In this document: in pieces, positions 18,090-25,142 of the stretch
Position numbering within the stretch: position 1 is the stretch's first letter
Layout: every line of letters starts with the position of its first letter
DNA from: Pseudogemmobacter hezensis
GTDB lineage: Bacteria > Pseudomonadota > Alphaproteobacteria > Rhodobacterales > Rhodobacteraceae
Direction: 5' to 3'
Assembly (NCBI RefSeq): GCF_013155295.1
Contig: NZ_JABJXT010000005.1
Coordinates: 124,001-188,000 of the forward strand
Length of the DNA stretch: 64,000 nucleotides
Program-made: the position numbers and the translations under genes
Notes under the pieces: generated by a model
Told to the model about the DNA's origin: nothing
What the model saw: the letters and a program-made list of their open reading frames with translations, nothing else
Database searches by the model: none

Positions 18090-18818
18090 ATGAAAGTGAT
18101 TGCCGCCTATAGCCACAAAGGGGGAACCGGCAAATCGACCGCGCTGATGCTGCTGGCGAGTGCCATCGAGGCACGCGGCCAGTCGGCGCTTCTGGTCGAT
18201 TGCGACCCGCAGCGCAATTTCAACATGTATCGTTTGCAGAGTGAGGAAATCGGCTGCTGGTCCGAGCGGCTGGAAGTCCGCTATCTCGATTTCGAGGCAA
18301 CCGGCATCGCGGACCTCGAATCCGGTCTGATGGCAGCGGAGGATTCCGGCCGTTTCGATTACGCGCTCCTGAACCTTGCCGGGGTAGATCATCCCTTCAA
18401 CCGCGAAGCCCTGCGTTATGCCGAACTGACGCTCCTGCCGTTCAAACCCGCCGCAACCGAACTGTCGGAACTCGGCCCTGCGCTCGAAGTGATCCGCAAT
18501 CTGGAAGCCGAACGTGAGGTCGGCGCGGCACGAGTGCTGTTCACGATGATGCGGCCAAAGCTGACGGTTGCCGCCAGCGCCTATCGCGATGCAGCGCTGG
18601 ACGGGTTTCCCGTGATGGAAACCCGGCTGCGCGACACGGCGATTTTCGCCGACATCGTGATGCGCGGTCTGCTCGGCCGGGCGATTGCCAGCACCGAGGC
18701 GCAAGCCAGCGGGTTGGAGAAGATGCAGGTGAAGCGCCTGCGAGAGGCTTTGGACGATTGTCAGATGCTGCTCGCGGAAGTGGATGCGATCATCGCGGCG
18801 GAAGGACGGCAGGCATGA
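18090..18818 (+). CDS. VirC1-like ParA-family ATPase of the relaxosome
   Basis: 242 residues from ATG 18090, with AGGATAGAG upstream. Deviant Walker A SHKGGTGKST (residues 8-17), LLVDCDPQRN, and the VirC1-like FPVMETRLRDTAIFADIVMRGLLG segment (~170-195), which parallels the pattern of Agrobacterium VirC1. VirC1 binds near the T-DNA border, recruits the relaxosome to the pole and raises T-strand yield. Here the gene lies behind the relaxase, not beside a parB or a replication gene, so a transfer role is more likely than plasmid partition. It overlaps the next gene by ATGA. Confidence 0.75.
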   Translation: MKVIAAYSHKGGTGKSTALMLLASAIEARGQSALLVDCDPQRNFNMYRLQSEEIGCWSERLEVRYLDFEATGIADLESGLMAAEDSGRFDYALLNLAGVDHPFNREALRYAELTLLPFKPAATELSELGPALEVIRNLEAEREVGAARVLFTMMRPKLTVAASAYRDAALDGFPVMETRLRDTAIFADIVMRGLLGRAIASTEAQASGLEKMQVKRLREALDDCQMLLAEVDAIIAAEGRQA

Positions 18819-19411
18819 AGAACCGGGGAGTGATCAACAGCGGCCCACGCCTGCCCGGGTCGGCGCATAAGCAGGATGGCAGGCCCGGTGATCTTCCGGG
18901 ACGGATCGCGGTTCAGGACCGTATTTCGCCCGACCCTGAAACAGCATCCGATCCGGGAAAACCGGATCTGCGGGATGCTGCGCCAGAGTCATCCTCCGGC
19001 CCTCGCATACCGGATCGCGCTCCTGCACCCAAGCCGGCGTCTGCGCCCCTGCCCCGGCGAAAATACTCGCTGACGCTGAAGATCGAGACGGTGCTGGCCG
19101 ATGAATTTGCGAGTTTGCTGGCCAGCTATCCGGTCGGCGGTCGTAGAGCGATCCGGCACAAGCTGGCGGCGGCAGCGCAGGAGCGGCTTGCCCGCGAACT
19201 GCCTGCCGCGCCACTGCCACGCCTTGGGACCTGCAGCAGCGTCCGACTCGATCTTCGCCTCTCCGGCGAGATCGTCGCGCGCCTGCTGGCGCAGCATGAT
19301 CCGCATGGGCTGATGCCGACAGTAACAGTTCTCGCGCGGGCGGTGGAACCGATCTACGCGCAGCTTCTCAGCGATGTTTTACGCAAGACCGGCCACGTGC
19401 CCTTCGGCTGA
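18815..19411 (+). CDS. probable VirC2-like double ribbon-helix-helix DNA-binding protein
   Basis: 198 residues from ATG 18815 (ATGA overlap with the ParA gene); an upstream ATG at 18758 would run 60 bases into that gene and is rejected. Residues 1-75 are Pro/Ser-rich and disordered. The C-terminal part holds two similar blocks, RKYSLTLKIETVLADEFASLL... RAIRHKLAAAA and SSVRLDLRLSGEIVARLL... VTVLARAVEPI: a strand followed by two helices, twice. VirC2 is known to be a single-chain double ribbon-helix-helix that partners VirC1. Together with gene order this supports a VirC2-like call, but a sequence or structure search is needed. Confidence 0.5.
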   Translation: MKNRGVINSGPRLPGSAHKQDGRPGDLPGRIAVQDRISPDPETASDPGKPDLRDAAPESSSGPRIPDRAPAPKPASAPLPRRKYSLTLKIETVLADEFASLLASYPVGGRRAIRHKLAAAAQERLARELPAAPLPRLGTCSSVRLDLRLSGEIVARLLAQHDPHGLMPTVTVLARAVEPIYAQLLSDVLRKTGHVPFG

Positions 19412-19476
19412 CAGGTTTTCGCGCCGATTCCACCAGGAGCAGCGCCGCGAAAGCGGCCCCCGCGCGGGCAGCGCCG

Positions 19477-19519
19477 GACCCGTCGCGCTGCGGCCCTTGC
19501 GGCTGCGGCGCGACGGGTC
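19477..19519 (+). terminator. strong hairpin after the transfer operon
   Basis: A perfect 12-base stem, GACCCGTCGCGC / GCGCGACGGGTC, with an inner GC-rich stem-loop, followed by ATTCTTTC. Sixty-six bases after the VirC2-like stop; probably ends the traD-to-virC2 transcription unit. Confidence 0.7.
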
Positions 19520-19595
19520 ATTCTTTCAGCGCGAGGCCGCTCTCCCACTCCGCGCATTTCCGGGGATGCGCGGGTTCGAGTCGTTGCGGTAATCT

Positions 19596-19621
19596 GGCGG
19601 CCCCTGTTGTTCGGGGCCGCC
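19596..19621. terminator. GC-rich hairpin between convergent genes
   Basis: GGCGGCCCC / GGGGCCGCC with an eight-base loop, ten bases beyond the stop of the DUF3768 gene on the minus strand. No clear T run, so it may act as a pause or boundary. Confidence 0.4.
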
Positions 19622-19630
19622 CCTGCGGGA

Positions 19631-20104
19631 TCAGTATTCTTCGGGCAGGCAAAGGGTCAGGACGCGGATTGTCTGGCTCGGGTCGCTTTCCACCTCCGGC
19701 CCCATCAGCTCCTCGTTGTCGTAAAGGTCGATTTTCCAATAGATGCGGAAGGTGTCGCCATCATGGGCAATGTCCGGCATCCCGAAACTGCGGGCGCCAT
19801 AGCGACTATGGTCGTCCATGAAATTCTCATCGTTGCGGGTGATTTCAAGCGCGGCCTGCACAAACTCCGGCCCCATGTCACGGATACCGCGCGTCACGAC
19901 AACCCGGCCCCTGATCTGCTGGCCCTGCCATTCTGCCGGGGCGAGGGCCTTGCGGAAGGCGTCATTCTGCGCGCCGATGATTTTCGCCTCGCTGCGGGTT
20001 GCCTCATAGCGGTCGAGGTCAAAGACCGGCCCGCCGCAGCACGGGCAGGTTTCGGCGGAAGCGGTGTTGACGGTTTCGCAGGTGATGCATTGGTGACGTG
20101 CCAT
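19631..20104 (-). CDS. DUF3768 protein with N-terminal zinc ribbon
   Basis: 157 residues from ATG 20104 (AAAGGGG upstream). Residues 5-27 are CITCETVNTASAETCPCCGG, a four-Cys zinc ribbon. The rest matches DUF3768: RGRVVVTRGIRDMG, a DDHSRYGARSFG stretch, then FRIYWKIDLYDNEELMG and VLTLCLPEEY at the C-terminus. The family is abundant on alphaproteobacterial plasmids and integrative elements; no function is established. It is the first of the minus-strand accessory genes and is convergent with the transfer operon. Confidence 0.85.
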   Translation of the reverse strand: MARHQCITCETVNTASAETCPCCGGPVFDLDRYEATRSEAKIIGAQNDAFRKALAPAEWQGQQIRGRVVVTRGIRDMGPEFVQAALEITRNDENFMDDHSRYGARSFGMPDIAHDGDTFRIYWKIDLYDNEELMGPEVESDPSQTIRVLTLCLPEEY

Positions 20105-20593
20105 GAGGAAACCCCTTTTCAAACTGGCGATCCCTTCCGGCCTGGCCCCGTTGAAAAATCAGGGCTGTCCGGGAAGGTGAGCCGCGCTGTTGCGCGTCTC
20201 TCCTTCTCGGATTGCCCCTCGGCGAGAGCAGGAGGGGGGCCCGGCAACTGGAAAATCAAGACACAAGGGTCGGGGGCCCCGTCTGCACAAGCTGCCTCTT
20301 CTTGAGAAAAATCGTGATTTCGGCCGCTGCCGAAATCTCTCTCGAACAGGCGGCGCGGAAGATGGGGGTGGCCATTGGGGCGCAGCATTTTCCGGTTGAC
20401 GGGGGAACCGGCGGTTCCCTTTCTTCTGTTTCTTTTCGCTGCACCGGCAGCTCGCGATGGTGCTGGCCTTGCAGGGGGCGTTCGGCTTGCCCGAATCCCC
20501 CCTGCACGCCCCGACCCGCGGGACTGGCAGTAACACCGCAAGTAGCTTCCGGTGAGATCGATGCGGCAGAGCTCTGCCACATCGATCCGTTCC
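20105..20593. other. 489-base stretch without a credible gene
   Basis: Open frames here are short and biased. It contains a TTCGG/CCGAA hairpin (20481-20495) that recurs at 20861-20875, and a GAAATC-type inverted pair around 20305-20340. Probably the leader/promoter zone of the DUF3768 gene and the spacer after the small gene at 20594. Confidence 0.5.
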
Positions 20594-20770
20594 TCAGTGG
20601 CGCGTGACCTCCCAGGGATCAATCTCGGTCAGAATGGCGACCTCATCTCCTTCTATATCCTCGGCAGGGCAGGCAGCGCAGGTGCCATCTCCGGCACGAA
20701 AGACGACGATCGACACCATCAGGGTCGCAGCGAGGCTGGCGGCATAGGCGGTGGCATCTTTGAAGGACAT
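20594..20770 (-). CDS. 58-residue membrane-anchored protein with a CAAC motif
   Basis: ATG at 20770 with GGAGCTGAACC upstream and TGA at 20594-20596. The product starts MSFKDATAYAASLAATLMVS, has one hydrophobic segment (about residues 8-24), then GTCAACPAED and an acidic C-terminus. Reads as a small secreted or single-pass membrane protein with a Cys pair. Codon usage looks coding and the ribosome site is good. No family recognised. Confidence 0.55.
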   Translation of the reverse strand: MSFKDATAYAASLAATLMVSIVVFRAGDGTCAACPAEDIEGDEVAILTEIDPWEVTRH

Positions 20771-21620
20771 GGTTCAGCTCCTGTCTTTTGGACGCAGGGG
20801 CCAATCCCCCGCGTGACAGGCGCCCCGCAGGCCTGGTGGAAGCCGCACTCACCGGGCGCGTTCGGCTAGCCCGAATCCGCCCGGCGGCATGCCAGCGGCA
20901 TAGCCGACCCCTTGTGGGTTGAGTGTGGAGGCTTTCAACCGGGCCAGGGACAGCGTCAGATCGCGAGGGATTTGTGCTTCCGGATCAGACGGCGCTTGGC
21001 CAGATCCCGATGCCCGGCCCTTGCCACACCGTTGCTCCGGTCCGAGGTAGCGCTCCATTAAGGGCTGCTGATGCTCCATGCATGCCAGTCGAGGCACCAT
21101 CAGATGAGAGTTTCGCATCTGGCCGCCCTGCGATGCAGCCGCCCACCTCCCGAGCAGGATCGAAACGGAGCCGATGCTGGCACAAACACCATCCGGGCCG
21201 GTCAGCAGATCCTTGTACCGGTCCTAGGTGCCCACGATGCATAGATGGCAGGGATCCCGCTGCGCGCGATCCCCGTTTGGCGGGAAGCGGCGACGCATGA
21301 CAGAATCACCGCAATCTGGCCGCCATTCACGCAGAGCCTCACCCCGGTTCCGTTGAGGCGCAGGTGCTGACAAACTGCGCCGCGTGAGGATCGTGACCCA
21401 AATGGGCGGAGACGGCCGCTTGCGGCTGGCTCCGGTCGGGGCCGCTCTGCGGACATGACTAGAGCCGTGCCTCGCGTTTGCGCGAGGTCACGCCCAGATT
21501 GCGGGCCAAAAGTCCGCAGGAGCGGGCGATGATTGGTTTGCGGCGTAGAGGCAAGCGCGGTATTCCTGTCGACGAGGACAGCGACTGGCGCGGACTCTTT
21601 ACTCTCAAGGGTATCGCAAA
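20771..21620. other. 850-base stretch without a credible gene
   Basis: Only short, compositionally driven frames. It carries the second TTCGG/CCGAA hairpin (20861-20875) and, at about 21385-21440, a diverged copy of the 3' end of the 1.13-kb repeats found further on (AGGATCGTGACCCAAATGGG, then a GGAG...CTCC hairpin). An 89-residue minus-strand frame (20849-21118) was considered but has no ribosome site or recognisable feature. Confidence 0.5.
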
Positions 21621-22310
21621 ATGGATCTCGCCTTTTTCTTTCGTCAGAGGGCTGACTTTATTGCCTCCTTTTATGATACCGGGTCTCAGGCATTTACGTC
21701 GCGCATCAATGGCATCGAGGAGGAGGTTCCTCCTTGGGACGACCTGCCTCCTGGCTTCGATCCGGAAGCGGGTGAGCCTCCCTATATGGAAGAATGGACC
21801 GACGCCACAGACGGATTGCAGATGCTTGGCCAAGCTGCAGTCTCACTGCTGTCGGATGCCCTGAAGATGTATCTTGAGGGGTTGCGACGTCACGGCGAGG
21901 TCGATCTGGACGCAAGTGACAAGCGCACCGCCAAAGAGCGGGGGTTCATCCGGGCCTATATCGCGGCGCTCTCGCGCAGATATGGTCTTGACCCCGAAGA
22001 CCAGTCCCGGGCGATCGACATGATCGAGCAGGTCGTTCTGGCCCGAAATCTCAGCCAGCATGGCAGCAACCTCACGATGCTGAGCGAGCAGCATCCTGCT
22101 CGCGATCTCGAGCGGTTCCCTTCGATGATCTTCGCGAGTGAGGCGGAAGAAAAGCTATGGCGAGAAAATGAAACAGGGCTGTCATTCATGCGCCCCCGAT
22201 TGCGTATTGACGCTGCAAATCTGAAAGCGGCGTTGGGGGCGAGCATAGCCTTTGTGGACTGGGTCGACGCAGCAGTTGCTCGGAAGCAAACGATTGATCC
22301 CATGTCCTGA
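21621..22310 (+). CDS. uncharacterised protein
   Basis: 229 residues; AAGGG lies nine bases before the ATG. Soluble, acidic, mainly helical. Distinct stretches are VPPWDDLPPGFDPEAGEPP (residues 35-54), a helical core with AIDMIEQVVLARNLSQHGSN (~130-150) and WRENETGLSFMRPRLRIDAANLK. The middle resembles the 'not-too-abundant helix' pattern of proteins that count or bind small partners, but I recognise no family. It is convergent with DUF736 copy A, the two sharing a bidirectional hairpin (22328-22354). Confidence 0.65.
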   Translation: MDLAFFFRQRADFIASFYDTGSQAFTSRINGIEEEVPPWDDLPPGFDPEAGEPPYMEEWTDATDGLQMLGQAAVSLLSDALKMYLEGLRRHGEVDLDASDKRTAKERGFIRAYIAALSRRYGLDPEDQSRAIDMIEQVVLARNLSQHGSNLTMLSEQHPARDLERFPSMIFASEAEEKLWRENETGLSFMRPRLRIDAANLKAALGASIAFVDWVDAAVARKQTIDPMS

Positions 22311-22327
22311 CTGCGGCAAGACCGCTC

Positions 22328-23456
22328 GCCCCGCCCGGATTTCCCGGGCGGGGCGGTGATCCTGCGGCTCAGTTTGCGTCGCGGCGCTGCGGGCGGGTCC
22401 AGACCAGGGAGTGGGTCTCGCCGCCCTCGTCATCGAAGAGGCTGGCATAGATCGGGGCGTTGAAGGACGGATCGTCCAGCTTCAGCCCCAGATAGGGACG
22501 GCCATCGTTCGAGACCTTGTCCCAGGCGGCGCCGATCTCGGCCCGGCCGACATAGACACGGTGCGAGGGGGCATTGTCGCCGGTCGCGCGGGTTTCGGGG
22601 ACAAGCCGGACGTTGCGGGTCTGCAGGCTCAGGGTGACGATCTCGCCGGTGTATTCGTTGCCGGTTTTGCGGAAGGTGCCGATGTTGGCCATGGTGTTTC
22701 TCCTCGATGGCTGATCCTCGGGCCGCCCCTTGCGGCCTCGATGGGGATCGTCCGGCCGGAGGCGGGCGCTGATGCACCCGGGCCAGAGCCCGGGCCTGAC
22801 AGCAGAGGAGGGACTTTCTTGTCCCGCGAGGAATGCGGCCCCCAAGGGCCGCAGGGGAAGAAAGTCGCGACGGCGCTGTTGCATCGAGGCGATCGAGGCG
22901 CGCTCGCGCGCCGCCCTTCGGCCAGATCAACCCATCGCAGAGGCCGCCAGGGGCTGCCCGGGACTGTCTGGCCAGCAGGAGAAGACACCTGCCCTCGCCA
23001 TCGACGCCGCCATCCCGGCATGATGCCCCAGCGGATGACATCGTGTCGGCACACCCCGTCCCGGTGCTCTTCCGATATCCCCCGACACCTCAACACGCCG
23101 CGTCCGTTTCCCTTTCGGTCGGCGATCATAGCTCCAGGACGGTTCTCGACGGGTGACCGGATCCGAGCGGGATGCAAGGCCGGACCGGGCATCATCGCGG
23201 CCATCATCCTGCTGCGCCCGACGTTGGGTCCACGAGAACCACCGGCATCGATCTGCACACCGTCCCGCCATCAGACCAACAACGCTGGCAACCAGCCTCC
23301 CGAAATCACGGCGGGGCGGGGCGACAGGGCAACTCTGCTAGGCAGATAGCGCAGCAATTCGCGTCAGGGATCGTTGCCCGAATGGGGGGGAGACGGCCTT
23401 TGGCTGGCTCCCGTCCGAAGGACCAGAGCCCGACCCGGTGTAGCCGGGGGACGCCC
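22328..23456. repeat. 1.13-kb direct repeat, copy A (DUF736 plus structured leader)
   Basis: Matches 25143-26268 from the GC hairpin GCCCCGCCCGG...CCGGGCGGGGC to a final GGGGGACGCCC, with scattered differences of roughly one in twenty bases. It includes the DUF736 gene and ~760 bases upstream of it with no credible gene but many hairpins: GGCCGC/GCGGCC just before the ribosome site, CCCGGGC/GCCCGGG (22777-22794), GACTTTCTT/AAGAAAGTC enclosing GCGGCCC/GGGCCGC (22812-22866), and GGCGCGC/GCGCGCC (22897-22912). Confidence 0.9.
22369..22692 (-). CDS. DUF736 protein, copy A
   Basis: 107 residues from ATG 22692, preceded by a CGAGGAGAAACACC leader. Characteristic start ANIGTFRKTGNEYTGEI, then NVRLVPETRATGDNAPSHRV and GRAEIGAAW, ending YASLFDDEGGETHSLVWTR. 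DUF736 proteins are small beta-rich proteins common on alphaproteobacterial conjugative plasmids and ICEs, function unknown. It differs from copy B at one residue (Asn versus Thr before DGRPYLGL), so both copies appear to be maintained. Confidence 0.92.
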   Translation of the reverse strand: MANIGTFRKTGNEYTGEIVTLSLQTRNVRLVPETRATGDNAPSHRVYVGRAEIGAAWDKVSNDGRPYLGLKLDDPSFNAPIYASLFDDEGGETHSLVWTRPQRRDAN

Positions 23457-24473
23457 TTAAACTTGTGGTGATCCAAGAGCGTTGATCTCGCGCTCCAGCG
23501 CCGCAATCTCTACAAGGATTTCATCAAAACCCGGTGTATCGCCGACGATCATTTCCCGCATCCCGGCGTAATCTCTTCGCAGCGCTTTCTCCAATTCCGG
23601 GCCCGGCAAGAGCCTCAGGCTACCGGGCGTTGCCTTCTCGTAGTTTGCCCATGCAGCGCGGAACCAGATTGATTTGTGATGGGCTACTTCGTTCAGGAGA
23701 GCCAGATCCGAGAGTGCCAGCGCCCTGGCCTGATGGCGGCTCAGCATTGCCATATCGTAATAGTGACGCGACATCCGATCAGGCAAAACCTTGCCCGTGT
23801 CCCGATGTGCCAGCATGTGCAGGATGGTCGCTTTTTCCCAGAAGGTGCGCTCGACACCAAGGACGATGACAGCGACCCCCGGGTGGGACAGGTGCCCCGG
23901 AATCGCCCGCTCCAGATCCGGGATGAAACGTTTTTCCTCGGCGGGCAGAAGGACGCCACGTGCACCGAACTCCATCCGGACCACGGGCTTCACATAGCCA
24001 TCCGCTCCCGCAACATTCGGGTAGGAGAAAAGCAGGGTCTGTGAATCTTCCGGATCGCGCTCAACCGAATGATGTTGCTGTAACGTTGTCGCAAACAAGG
24101 CCTGCAACTCGGCCAGCAGGAGCCCGCCGATGAAATCGGCAGCAGCTCCTTCCAGCTCCGCCAGCAACGCCTTCTGTGCCTTACCGGAATGTGCCGCCGG
24201 GTCCTTTTCGCCAACAAAGCCGAGCAGACCGCGATCCAGCGAGAGGTCGATGTCTTCGGAGAACCGGCTGATCGCGCCGAAGGCTTTGGAGAGCGATGTG
24301 CCGCCTTTGAAAATCAGATGCCGCCGAACCGAAGTCCCTGCGAAAAGCTGCCGCAGCGTCCAACAGACCCAGAAATCCTTCTCGACGATCACGCTGCTCG
24401 TGCCAAGCCGGGCGGCAGCCTCGTCGAAGGCCGCCAGTCGTTCACGCGGATCGTCGTTGGCAAAAACATCCAT
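23457..24473 (-). CDS. abiEii: AbiEii nucleotidyltransferase toxin, system c
   Basis: 338 residues, two bases after the antitoxin stop. Motifs: VEKDFWVCWTLRQLF, FKGGTSLSKAFGAISRFSEDID (region ~55-77), VRMEFGAR, ERTFWEKATILHML and SRHYYDMAML. Intact by length. It is a type IV toxin as in system a, but only moderately similar to it. The stop codon abuts the end of direct repeat A. Confidence 0.9.
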   Translation of the reverse strand: MDVFANDDPRERLAAFDEAAARLGTSSVIVEKDFWVCWTLRQLFAGTSVRRHLIFKGGTSLSKAFGAISRFSEDIDLSLDRGLLGFVGEKDPAAHSGKAQKALLAELEGAAADFIGGLLLAELQALFATTLQQHHSVERDPEDSQTLLFSYPNVAGADGYVKPVVRMEFGARGVLLPAEEKRFIPDLERAIPGHLSHPGVAVIVLGVERTFWEKATILHMLAHRDTGKVLPDRMSRHYYDMAMLSRHQARALALSDLALLNEVAHHKSIWFRAAWANYEKATPGSLRLLPGPELEKALRRDYAGMREMIVGDTPGFDEILVEIAALEREINALGSPQV

Positions 24474-24475
24474 CG

Positions 24476-25072
24476 TCAGATCTGGGCCGCGATCTGCTGC
24501 ACCACAGGCTGCATCCAGGCCGGAGCCTGCTTGCTGTGCCGGATCAGCACATCCCGGTCCCGGTCATCGAGCGCCCGGGCAAGCTTGCTGACCACCTGGC
24601 TGTCGACCTTGTCCTTGCCGAGATAGCGCAGCGCCTGGAACACGGCACCACTCTTCTGGCCCGCACCGACCAATGTCTTCGGCGAAGCGTTGCGAAACTC
24701 GATGATCTGACGCCCCACGATCCTGCTGCGGGTCGGACCATCGGTCATATAGACGTGTTTCGCCGGAACCTGCGTGGACAGGCCGAACTGGTTCGCCGCA
24801 GTGGCGGGCGATACCTGAAGGATATGGTTGCCCTTCCGCGCGATGGCCTGGGCCACCGCATCGACTGGAGGAGCAACCATACCGAACTTCTTGCTGATCC
24901 TGGGATAATCGTAGAGCCCGCGGGCAAGACGCCGGATCAGGCCTTTTTCGGCCAATTGGGACAGAGCCTTGTCCACGCTGTCGCGTGAGGCAATATCGAG
25001 GAAATCCGCAGGCGCGAAGATCGCGCCGCGGCCCTTCCCGACGATCCGTCTGTGGATTCTTGACGCGCTCAT
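24476..25072 (-). CDS. abiEi: AbiEi-family antitoxin, system c
   Basis: 198 residues from ATG 25072 with AGAGGG upstream; a longer frame to 25264 runs back into DUF736 copy B and is rejected. DUF6088-type winged helix: IFAPADFLDIASRDSVDKAL, then RLARGLYDYPRISKKFG, with the C-terminal helix WMQPVVQQIAAQI. Antitoxin and autorepressor of the AbiE type. A palindrome overlapping a good promoter lies just upstream. Confidence 0.88.
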   Translation of the reverse strand: MSASRIHRRIVGKGRGAIFAPADFLDIASRDSVDKALSQLAEKGLIRRLARGLYDYPRISKKFGMVAPPVDAVAQAIARKGNHILQVSPATAANQFGLSTQVPAKHVYMTDGPTRSRIVGRQIIEFRNASPKTLVGAGQKSGAVFQALRYLGKDKVDSQVVSKLARALDDRDRDVLIRHSKQAPAWMQPVVQQIAAQI

Positions 25073-25085
25073 GATGCCCTCTCTG

Positions 25086-25119
25086 TTCAGAAAATAGGGT
25101 ATCTTTTTCTGAATTGCAA
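25086..25119 (-). promoter_or_regulatory. promoter and palindromic operator of AbiE system c
   Basis: Inverted repeat TTCAGAAAA (25086-25094) / TTTTCTGAA (25105-25113). On the minus strand a TTGCAA -35 box (25114-25119) and TATTTT -10 box (25091-25096) are 17 bases apart, so the operator covers the core promoter: a simple repressor-occlusion design. Confidence 0.7.
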
Positions 25120-25142
25120 ACCCGGAGGCATCAGAGCCGTTT

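Noticed and set aside
20849-21118. 89-residue minus-strand frame
   Set aside because: No ribosome site, no recognisable motif, and it includes the repeated TTCGG hairpin.
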